Positions 5,664 through 10,424 of a stretch of DNA of 10,424 nt are shown here, piece after piece (the stretch's first letter is position 1; each line of letters starts with the position of its first letter). This DNA comes from Spirochaetia bacterium (GTDB lineage Bacteria; Spirochaetota; Spirochaetia; Treponematales; Breznakiellaceae). The translations under genes and the position numbers were made by a program. The notes beneath the pieces are model-generated. The model was not told the DNA's origin, did no database searches, and worked only from the letters and a program-made list of their open reading frames with translations. The DNA lies in NCBI GenBank assembly GCA_025997715.1, contig BNUY01000114.1, positions 1 through 10,424 on the forward strand, in the 5' to 3' direction.

Positions 5664-5856
5664 TTCGGCGATATAATGGCGGCGCAGCGGGTGGAAGGGA
5701 GCGTGACGGGTCGAATGCATTTGGGTTTCCCCGCGTAGGGAGACCTATTCGGGCCCCCTGGGGCCGGGCTCCCGGAGTGGATGCAGACCTTTGGTCTGAC
5801 CCCAACCGCATGAGCGCCCGGCATGTCCCCTTCCACCCGGCTTTGCCAACAAAGCC
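5664..5856 (+). repeat. Palindromic repeat R3 with an extra internal hairpin
   Basis: Same family and orientation as R1/R2, starting 11 bases after the nuclease-like stop codon. The long arms (from about 5690 and ending about 5838) pair with one mismatch. In the right half it carries an insert CAGACCTTTGGTCTG (5784-5798), a perfect 6-bp hairpin not found in the other copies. It ends in GGCTTTGCCAACAAAGCC. Confidence 0.8.
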
Positions 5857-5863
5857 TCCCGGC

Positions 5864-5892
5864 TTGCCAAAATTGGTTTAATAGAGAATACT
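5864..5892 (+). promoter_or_regulatory. Possible promoter of the unknown two-gene operon
   Basis: -35 TTGCCA (5864-5869), 17-bp spacer, -10 AATACT (5887-5892). The -10 is weak, and an alternative -10-like TATAAA lies slightly downstream. Confidence 0.4.
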
Positions 5893-5907
5893 GGAAGTAT
5901 AAAGAAT

Positions 5908-5931
5908 AGCGTCCTGGGGGATCAGGGCGCT
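5908..5931 (+). promoter_or_regulatory. Leader hairpin just before the ribosome site
   Basis: AGCGTCCTG (5908-5916) pairs along its whole length with CAGGGCGCT (5923-5931), including one G-U pair, with a 6-base loop. The ribosome site AAGGGGAGA follows at once. It might protect the leader or modulate initiation. Confidence 0.45.
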
Positions 5932-5943
5932 AAGGGGAGAAGC

Positions 5944-6480
5944 ATGGGCAATGAATCAATTTCTGTTCAAGTAAACGGTAAAAATTTTGTTGGTATTGGG
6001 AAAATGGTCTTTGACTCAAACGCCGACTGGAATATCCCTCATCTTCACTTCATGGTAGATAAAACCACCCCAGGAAATTTTGAAGCCACCCTACTTGAAT
6101 TTGGCCTGGTTTCATGGTCTGAAACCCAGGACGGGGCTATTACAAGCCTGGTTAAGCAGACCCACTCCCACATCCTGGCTGTTATGAAAGGAGAGGGCTT
6201 TGATCGGTTTATCCGTACCGTGGACGATCACGTTATGGACGGCTTCTGGCGGAATTACCGGAAAATCGAATTCACCCTTGCCCGTGAGGGGCGGGATTTA
6301 AGCCACGAGATGGACAGCCGCTTGGTGCGGGCGATTAAGGCGATGCTTTCCGAAGAAACAAAAAACTTTATCCGGGAAATCGCCAAAGACAATGCCGAAC
6401 GAGTTGTAGCGGAGATTGACAGAATACTTTCCCTGACTCCCTCTACCCTTACCTATACCGAGATAAAGGCTGCCGCATGA
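5944..6480 (+). CDS. Protein of unknown function, first gene of a coupled pair (178 aa)
   Basis: I do not recognise the family. The first third is strand-rich (SISVQVNGKNFVGIGKMVF, then IPHLHFMVD). From about residue 75 it becomes helical and charged, ending in a long C-terminal helix (SEETKNFIREIAKDNAERVV). There is no signal peptide or membrane segment, so it is probably cytoplasmic. The ATG start is supported by AAGGGGAGA five bases upstream. Its stop codon overlaps the start of the next gene (ATGA), a coupling typical of two-component modules such as toxin-antitoxin or defence pairs. That role is only suggested by the setting between R3 and R4 and the nearby toxin-antitoxin genes. Confidence 0.65.
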   Translation: MGNESISVQVNGKNFVGIGKMVFDSNADWNIPHLHFMVDKTTPGNFEATLLEFGLVSWSETQDGAITSLVKQTHSHILAVMKGEGFDRFIRTVDDHVMDGFWRNYRKIEFTLAREGRDLSHEMDSRLVRAIKAMLSEETKNFIREIAKDNAERVVAEIDRILSLTPSTLTYTEIKAAA

Positions 6481-6743
6481 CAGAAGATCTTCTAGATGCC
6501 GAATGTGTTATAGGCCAGCTCTGCGACCAAAATGTCATTTCAAGGGCATCATGGAAAAACTCTCATCCGAATGATCAGGAATATTCGGTATACTTCAATC
6601 ATCTGGGGAGTGTTGGAGAGATACATCTTTGGATTATCAAACGATCCGGGGAATTTTACATTTCCCGATCCCTTATTACCATCCTGTCCTGCCGACATCG
6701 GTTCAATGCAGATACAATTTTCACCCTCTGTAAGGTTGCGTAA
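6477..6743 (+). CDS. Small protein of unknown function, second gene of the coupled pair (88 aa)
   Basis: I do not recognise the family. It starts with an ATG that overlaps the stop of the preceding gene by four bases, with AAAGG upstream. The middle reads as an antiparallel sheet (YSVYFNHLGSVGEIHLWII, EFYISRSL), and four cysteines are spread through it (CVIGQLC near the start, SCRHR and LCKVA near the end). It has no membrane segment. Codon use and composition are like the partner gene. It may form a complex with the 178-residue protein. Confidence 0.6.
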   Translation: MTEDLLDAECVIGQLCDQNVISRASWKNSHPNDQEYSVYFNHLGSVGEIHLWIIKRSGEFYISRSLITILSCRHRFNADTIFTLCKVA

Positions 6744-6764
6744 TTATTTCAGCCTTTTCCCTTA

Positions 6765-6809
6765 GCATCCGGTCGGCGCTCGGCATACCCCTTTCTTCCC
6801 GGCTTTCCG
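6765..6809 (+). repeat. Orphan right arm of an R-type element
   Basis: The segment follows the order of the R right arm (GCAT, GCGC, CGGCAT, a C-rich arm, CCGGCTTT) but its stem sequence (ACCCCTTTCTTCCC) differs from R1-R3 and from R4. No matching left arm is present, so it looks like the remains of a third stem variant, cut off when R4 arrived or by deletion. Confidence 0.55.
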
Positions 6810-6831
6810 CATGGCTTCCCCACCCCACTCA

Positions 6832-7009
6832 GTTCGGCGATATAGTGGCGGCGCAGCGGGAGGGGAGGGGCGTGTCGGGCCGAATGCATCCGGTTTCCCT
6901 GCGTCGGGAGACCTATTCAGGCCCCCTGGGGCCGGGCTCCCAGAGCAGACTCCCCGGCTAGCATGAGCGCCCGGCATGCCCCTCCCCTCCCGGCTTTGCC
7001 AACAAAGCC
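6832..7009 (+). repeat. Palindromic repeat R4, divergent stem variant
   Basis: Same orientation and order of parts as R1-R3, about 90 bases after the upstream gene. Left arm GGGAGGGGAGGGGC (6858-6871) pairs perfectly with 6978-6991. Against R1 four stem positions differ, and every one is matched on the other arm. The central hairpin and the GGCTTTGCCAACAAAGCC end are kept. Confidence 0.8.
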
Positions 7010-7061
7010 CCTTGTTTTTTAGCCCTTGATAAGCCATGCTTATACAGAGAGGGGGCCAGCC

Positions 7062-7340
7062 ATGATTAACCTAAAAGAGAATATTAAGCCGCTGTCTTAT
7101 ATTGTTTCCCATCCTGATGAGGTTCTTAGCCAAGTCACCGATACCGGAAGTCCAATGATCGTAACACAGGAGGGAGAGGCTAAAATTGTCCTTCTTGACG
7201 TCCAGCAGTATCAAAACATGGTGGATACGATAAACCTTCTGAAGCTCCTTTCTTTGGGAGAAGATGACATCCGGAATGGCCGCTTTTCTACCACAGAAGA
7301 ACTTGATAAGAAAGTCGCCGCCGTTCTTGAGTCCCAATAG
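7062..7340 (+). CDS. Phd/YefM-family antitoxin (92 aa)
   Basis: The antitoxin neutralises its partner toxin and usually represses its own operon. The Phd/YefM pattern is clear: an N-terminal KENIKPLSYIVSHPDEVLSQV helix-strand part, then GSPMIVTQEGEAKIVLLDVQQYQ, the strand that fits the YefM dimer, then a helical toxin-binding tail (GEDDIRNGRF onward). The length is typical. The upstream in-frame start at 7026 is discarded because the ATG at 7062 has GAGAGGGGG ahead and aligns with family N-termini. The toxin frame starts one base after the stop, as in coupled type II toxin-antitoxin operons. No strong promoter could be fixed in 7010-7061. Confidence 0.85.
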   Translation: MINLKENIKPLSYIVSHPDEVLSQVTDTGSPMIVTQEGEAKIVLLDVQQYQNMVDTINLLKLLSLGEDDIRNGRFSTTEELDKKVAAVLESQ

Positions 7341-7341
7341 C

Positions 7342-7656
7342 ATGGCTCCGGCCTAGGCGGATGTACTGGATATAGTTACCTACATTAAAAAACATAGTGG
7401 TCCCATGAGGGCAGCCAGTATCTATGAAAGGATACGGGCACGGGCAGAACCGCTTGTTGATTATCCTGGTTCCGGCAGGACGGTTCCGCAGCTTGCCAGT
7501 ATCGGCATAGATGGGGTCCGGCAAATCAGTGAAAAACCCTGGAACATATATTACAAAATAAGTAATTCCGATATCTGGATACTGTCGGTAATTGATAGTC
7601 GGCGTAACCTTGAAGAGATAATTTATGCCAAGGTCATTGAGGGTAAGCGGGTATAA
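7342..7656 (+). pseudogene. RelE/ParE-family toxin with an early in-frame amber codon
   Basis: In this frame the product reads MAPA, stop, ADVLDIVTYIKK, then MRAASIYERIRARAEPLVDYPGSGR, GVRQISEKPWNIYYKI and WILSVIDSRRNLEEII. That is the full ParE/RelE layout, with the N-terminal helices, the PGSGR turn and the C-terminal RR-L strand. The amber codon is at 7354-7356, where family members usually have a charged residue (often Glu, so GAG to TAG is one change). The next start, ATG at 7405, would remove the first helix and has no good ribosome site. The toxin is therefore probably dead or very weakly made, next to an intact antitoxin. A sequencing error is the alternative. Confidence 0.75.
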
Positions 7657-7657
7657 G

Positions 7658-7777
7658 GTGTCTATATTGCGTGAAAATAAAAGGGAAACAGACTCAAAGC
7701 TCGAATCTATCGGCAAAGATATGACAAAAGTCTTAACTATCCTTGAAACAATGAAAGATGTCCCGAACGGCTTATAA
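7658..7777 (+). CDS. Possible small helical protein after the toxin (39 aa)
   Basis: A GTG at 7658, two bases after the toxin stop, opens a frame of 39 codons beginning MSILRENKRETDSKLESIG and ending ETMKDVPNGL, mostly charged helix. The ribosome site is weak (AAGCGGG further upstream), and the short length makes chance coding possible. Its charge and spacing echo the N-terminal helix of the nuclease-like protein, so it could also be the leftover start of a larger cassette gene. Confidence 0.3.
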   Translation: MSILRENKRETDSKLESIGKDMTKVLTILETMKDVPNGL

Positions 7778-7838
7778 GAATAGAGACCATAATGAAGTCT
7801 GTTGCCAAAAAAAATGGCATTGAGTTCTAAATAACTAC

Positions 7839-7910
7839 AGGCGCCGAAGGGAATCGAACCCTTGTATAACGGTTTTGCAGACCGCTCCCTTACCGCTTGG
7901 GTACGGCGCC
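7839..7910 (-). tRNA. tRNA-Cys (anticodon GCA)
   Basis: Read on the minus strand, the 7-bp acceptor stem GGCGCCG/CGGCGCC closes a full cloverleaf. It has a D arm with AAGCGGTAA loop, an anticodon arm GCGGT-CTGCAAA-ACCGT, a 5-base variable region, and the T arm AAGGG-TTCGATT-CCCTT. The anticodon is GCA and the discriminator base is U, both as expected for cysteine tRNA. The 3' CCA is not encoded; the next bases are GTA. Confidence 0.95.
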
Positions 7911-7929
7911 AGGATACTTGAACATTTTG

Positions 7930-7958
7930 ACTATACTAAAAATATCGCACCGTGTCTA
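7930..7958 (-). promoter_or_regulatory. Promoter of tRNA-Cys
   Basis: -35 TAGACA (7953-7958), 17-bp spacer, -10 TATAGT (7930-7935), minus strand, with about 20 bases between the -10 and the mature tRNA start. Confidence 0.65.
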
Positions 7959-7986
7959 GTGGGGTATTCAGAGAACCGCTTGATTT

Positions 7987-8014
7987 TTGACAAAAACATG
8001 ATATACTTTATATT
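7987..8014 (+). promoter_or_regulatory. Plus-strand promoter ahead of the candidate small RNA
   Basis: A perfect TTGACA (7987-7992) is followed after 16 bases by TATATT (8009-8014), or after 18 bases by TATTAT. It points away from the tRNA and into the 3' end of abiEii, where no plus-strand gene exists. Confidence 0.5.
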
Positions 8015-8020
8015 ATCTGG

Positions 8021-8128
8021 CATACCGAAAATGCGCAGGGGGCGTTTTTAACGCGGTCGAGTCGGCGCCTCGACAATGCCAGATGTTTAACCGTTTTGAG
8101 GAATTTCCCAGAGCGGTTTTTTGTTTTT
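8021..8128 (+). ncRNA. Candidate structured small RNA, antisense to the 3' end of abiEii
   Basis: After the promoter at 7987 lies a branched fold. TCTGGCAT (8016-8023) closes with ATGCCAGA (8076-8083), and inside are the hairpins GCGTT-TTT-AACGC (8042-8054) and GTCGAG-CTCGAC (8056-8074 region). A possible terminator follows: AACCG (8089-8093) pairs with CGGTT, then TTTTTTGTTTTTT ends near 8128. The terminator part overlaps the last codons of abiEii (Lys/Asn rich), so its T-run may simply reflect coding. The closing stem begins slightly ahead of the expected transcription start, which weakens the case. It matches no RNA family I know. Confidence 0.35.
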
Positions 8129-9130
8129 TATATAAGTCCCCCGTGTTATCATGCCGGTTTTAACATCATAGAAATCACCCTCGGTTGAAGGGGTAAGCTC
8201 GGCATCCAGAAACGCCCCAAAGTACTCCGGCACAGAGCCCTTCCAAGCCTGAACCGCTCTATCCCAATGCCCCGAAAACGGTTCCTTTCGATAAAGGGAA
8301 CCATAAACAGGCAGAAGGAAGCCCTTAATGGCCGTCATAACAGTCGGGAAGTCCTTGTCCAAGGTAACGCCTAAGCGCCGCTGAAAAGCCGTCCACTGGG
8401 TTTGCTTATCACCCAATAGTGGGAAGGTATCTTTGAATATGGTCGGCACTTCCGGCATCTCGGTTTTCCGGCACTCAAAGGTCTGGGTGATGGCTTCATA
8501 CAATGTGGAACCTTCAAAATCGAAGGTGGCACAAAGTTCGTGGATGTCGTAAAAGTCCTTCATCCGGCTATTGGCTTCCGCAAGATAAACGCCAGCCTGA
8601 AACTTTTCGGCTATCACCGATTCAAGAGTATAGGCTTTAAGGTGGGGCGGTTCCATGTTCAAAAGTGTTGGGTAGGTCATATCAACAGGTTTGGGGATAA
8701 TAACGTCCCCAAACCCAATGTCAAACTGCAAGATATGACGGCTCCGGTCGAGGAACCCGGTCAGCTTTATACGGATTCCCTGATAGTCGGCATCTTCCTT
8801 AATCCGTTCAACGGAAATGGCTTCCGTATCGAAAGATACAGCGTCATCACCGGGTATCATGGCGATTTCCCTGAATATCCTGACCATTTCGTCCGGGAGG
8901 TTCTGTAAATGATAGGCCAAGAGGTCGATATCCCGTGTTGCCCTTGCCCGTTGTTCCAGCACAGTATAAAGGAGCAACCCGCCCTTTAGGACGAAGTTTC
9001 CGGCATAGGGTGATACAGAGAGCCGGTAAAGAAGACGTTCTATAAAGTAATGCATCAGGATAAAGTTAAAATCCTTGCCTTCCGTATCAGCTACCTTTTT
9101 AAGCTTCGCCTTGACACTAGCTACGGTCAA
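8087..9130 (-). CDS. abiEii: AbiEii-type nucleotidyltransferase toxin (347 aa)
   Basis: This is the toxin of a type IV AbiE toxin-antitoxin or phage-abortive system. Relatives of this family (MenT) add nucleotides to tRNA. Nucleotidyltransferase motifs are visible in order: KGG at 49-51 with TRDIDLL at 65-71 (catalytic D67 and D69), QFDIGFGD with D137, AEK at 174-176, and RMKDFYDIHEL at 189-199. It is slightly longer than the roughly 300 residues usual for the family because of the C-terminal part after residue 240. The start is TTG at 9130, overlapping the antitoxin stop (TTGA), with GAGGTG upstream. It depends on the AbiEi promoter. The target here is unknown. Confidence 0.88.
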   Translation of the reverse strand: MTVASVKAKLKKVADTEGKDFNFILMHYFIERLLYRLSVSPYAGNFVLKGGLLLYTVLEQRARATRDIDLLAYHLQNLPDEMVRIFREIAMIPGDDAVSFDTEAISVERIKEDADYQGIRIKLTGFLDRSRHILQFDIGFGDVIIPKPVDMTYPTLLNMEPPHLKAYTLESVIAEKFQAGVYLAEANSRMKDFYDIHELCATFDFEGSTLYEAITQTFECRKTEMPEVPTIFKDTFPLLGDKQTQWTAFQRRLGVTLDKDFPTVMTAIKGFLLPVYGSLYRKEPFSGHWDRAVQAWKGSVPEYFGAFLDAELTPSTEGDFYDVKTGMITRGTYIKNKKPLWEIPQNG

Positions 9131-9729
9131 ACCAGCACCTCGACGTATGGGTTTATTACCCCTTCTATCTGGAGTAGTTTGGCATATTCATAGAGCTTTT
9201 GCAGGTTTTTCTTCCCGTCCATATAATTTTTCAGTACTTCCAGGGCAACATCCTTCCCGATTTTCAGCCGATTCCGGATAAAATCGCATACGGTACGTTC
9301 CCGGTCATATACCTTTAGGGTATGATTATCGACCTGAACGGTTTCAATTCCTATCGGATAGATATGATTAGCGGATTTATGGACGGCAACATGTAGATTG
9401 CCCGGCAGCGCCGGTGTCCGCATGGATGACGGCAGGGTGATTTCGATGGACCCCGGGATTACCGTAGTCAGGTCATGGTATTGAGCGGCTGAAAAGTATG
9501 AGAGGATACCTTCGGGAATGAGGGAGGCAACGACCTCCATATCGTTTAGGGTTTCCGTAAGTGGACCCCAAGCGTAATAACCTCTCCGGACTTGTGAAAT
9601 CTGCCCTTTTTTAATCAGTTCGGCTATATCCTTACTGCAAAACTTAGCCGACCGCAGGTTAGCCGACCTGAGAATTGGCCCATCTGCTTTAAAAAGTCCC
9701 TCCAGTTTCTGAATGCGCGTTGTAGTCAT
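9127..9729 (-). CDS. abiEi: AbiEi-type antitoxin and transcriptional repressor (200 aa)
   Basis: It neutralises AbiEii without lasting contact and represses the operon. The N-terminal winged helix-turn-helix is seen in residues about 25-55 (FCSKDIAELIKKGQISQV, then RRGYYAWG). The C-terminal domain has the usual order SYFSAAQYHDLT, ITLPSSMRTP, DRERTVCDFIRNRLKIG and ALEVLKNYM. The length is typical. The ATG at 9729 has GAGG seven bases upstream. The operator at 9741-9776 lies in its leader. Neighbours are abiEii (four-base overlap) downstream and the pseudouridine synthase upstream on the same strand, whose stop codon lies inside the -35 box. Confidence 0.88.
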   Translation of the reverse strand: MTTTRIQKLEGLFKADGPILRSANLRSAKFCSKDIAELIKKGQISQVRRGYYAWGPLTETLNDMEVVASLIPEGILSYFSAAQYHDLTTVIPGSIEITLPSSMRTPALPGNLHVAVHKSANHIYPIGIETVQVDNHTLKVYDRERTVCDFIRNRLKIGKDVALEVLKNYMDGKKNLQKLYEYAKLLQIEGVINPYVEVLV

Positions 9730-9740
9730 ATTTTACCCTC

Positions 9741-9776
9741 AAAATGTATGTATTAACAGTCAATGCGATACGTTTT
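9741..9776 (-). promoter_or_regulatory. Probable AbiEi operator, imperfect inverted repeat
   Basis: The half-sites AAAATGTATGTATT (9741-9754) and AATGCGATACGTTTT (9762-9776) are imperfect inverted copies around a 7-base centre, sharing AAAA-GTAT-ATT. They cover the leader from the start site to near the ribosome site. AbiEi proteins are known to bind inverted repeats at their own promoter. The assignment here is by position. Confidence 0.5.
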
Positions 9777-9777
9777 A

Positions 9778-9806
9778 ATCATAATTGTGTCCTTGAATAA
9801 TGTCAA
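9778..9806 (-). promoter_or_regulatory. Promoter of the abiE operon
   Basis: Consensus -35 TTGACA (9801-9806), 17-bp spacer, -10 TATGAT (9778-9783), minus strand. The -35 box contains the TGA stop codon (9803-9805) of the pseudouridine synthase gene. Confidence 0.75.
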
Positions 9807-10424
9807 GCACGATAAACGAGAAACGCCTCAAAGTACTCCGGCAAGGGCGCGCCGACATCCAGCGTAAACCCGCAGAGCCCTTCCGGTATAACCAGCCGGC
9901 TGGCATGAAGGAGCAGCCGCCGCAAGCCCTGTTCTTTGTGAAGCCGTTTGTTCAGGGGGAAGTCGCCGTACTTGTCGTCCCCCAGGATGGGGTTGCCGAT
10001 AGAGGCCAGATGGCGGCGGATCTGGTGCATACGGCCGGTACCCAGTTCCAGTTCCAGGAGGGAAAATTCCCCGGCGCTTAGACATTTATAGAAGGTAACC
10101 GCCCTCTGAGCCGCTTTCCGGGATCCCCGGACCTCAAGCGCCGTTTCGATGGTTCCGGAAGCCGGTTCGGGACGGCCCGCACAGATCGCCAGGTATTGTT
10201 TTTGGACTTCCCGGCGGGCAAAAATACCCGAAAACAGCGCCGCCGCCTCTTTGCTTTTGGCGACCAGGATGACCCCCGAGGTGTCCCTGTCCAGGCGATG
10301 CACCAGCAGGGGCCGCTTAACATATTCGGCGGCAAGGAGGGAATCCAGGGACACCCCTATCCCTTCCCCGCCCTGCACCGCAAGACCGGCGGGTTTATTC
10401 AGGATGATACAGTGGTCATTTTCA
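9803..10424 (-). CDS. RluA-family 23S rRNA/tRNA pseudouridine synthase, N-terminus outside the window
   Basis: It isomerises uridine to pseudouridine in structured RNA, probably 23S rRNA. 206 residues are visible. ILNKPAGLAV is near the left edge, then comes the catalytic motif HRLDRDTSG (Asp is the nucleophile). RREVQKQYLAI, LELELGTGRMHQIRRHLASIGNPILGDDKYG and LLLHASRL follow, the RluA/RluC/RluD order. The S4 domain, if present, and the start codon lie beyond 10424. The frame is open to the window end, so it is partial. The gene is transcribed toward abiE, with no gap between its stop and the abiE promoter. It looks like a core chromosomal gene, marking the edge of the accessory region. Confidence 0.9.
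   Translation of the reverse strand, partial: ENDHCIILNKPAGLAVQGGEGIGVSLDSLLAAEYVKRPLLVHRLDRDTSGVILVAKSKEAAALFSGIFARREVQKQYLAICAGRPEPASGTIETALEVRGSRKAAQRAVTFYKCLSAGEFSLLELELGTGRMHQIRRHLASIGNPILGDDKYGDFPLNKRLHKEQGLRRLLLHASRLVIPEGLCGFTLDVGAPLPEYFEAFLVYRA

Noticed and set aside
4561..7009. R elements as integron attC sites
   Set aside because: An attC begins with an RYYYAAC-type box and ends with GTTRRRY. Here GTT is at the left and AAC at the right, and the bases next to them break both consensus boxes. No integrase gene is in the window.
4521..7009. R repeats as a CRISPR array
   Set aside because: The units are long, palindromic throughout and separated by whole genes or nothing, with no short repeats and unique spacers of constant length and no cas genes.
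8016..8083. A self-cleaving ribozyme or known riboswitch
   Set aside because: The conserved cores of hammerhead, twister and the riboswitches I know were not found; only the stems are clear, so it is listed as a candidate RNA of no known class.
8540..8908. A 122-codon plus-strand frame inside abiEii
   Set aside because: It is antisense to a gene with clear catalytic motifs and shows no start signal.

Overview
The window looks like accessory chromosome from a spirochaete, most likely a hindgut Treponema. This is an impression, not a proof. It rests on the style of the predicted outer-membrane barrel, the strong E. coli-like promoters, the use of TTG/GTG starts, and the dense accessory cargo. 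No rRNA or species marker is present.

Left part (1-4110). The window opens inside an IS21-family element: a frameshifted istB remnant and a right end with repeated transposase-site-like motifs ending near 590. About 300 bp without a recognisable gene follow. Next, on the minus strand, comes a tandem array of four small paralogues (885-2236). Each has a coiled coil built of 11-residue repeats, then one C-terminal membrane segment. Each has its own near-identical promoter (17-bp spacer), and two have their own terminators. Upstream of the array is a tiny two-gene membrane-peptide operon (59 and 30 residues). Upstream of that is a 405-residue outer-membrane beta-barrel (porin-like) with signal peptide, promoter and terminator.

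Middle part (4260-7840). This is a run of short gene modules on the plus strand, separated by GC-rich palindromic elements. Element P1 is a nested inverted repeat at 4279-4462. Elements R1 to R4 belong to one family of about 180-210 bp, all in the same orientation. The modules are a PD-(D/E)XK nuclease-like protein, a two-gene operon of unknown function, and a Phd/YefM-RelE/ParE toxin-antitoxin pair whose toxin carries an early amber codon. The arms of R4 differ from those of R1 at four positions on both sides so that pairing is kept, which suggests the folded form matters.

Right part (7840-10424). A tRNA-Cys (minus strand) is followed by a possible small structured RNA (plus strand). It lies opposite the 3' end of an AbiE-type (type IV) toxin-antitoxin operon, abiEi-abiEii. 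The AbiE promoter has its -35 box on the stop codon of the upstream gene, an RluA-family pseudouridine synthase cut by the window edge, and a likely operator lies in the leader.

Taken together, 4260-9810 reads as a tRNA-adjacent island of toxin-antitoxin and defence-like cassettes with repeats between the modules. The repeat family and the paralogue array are the two least explained parts.
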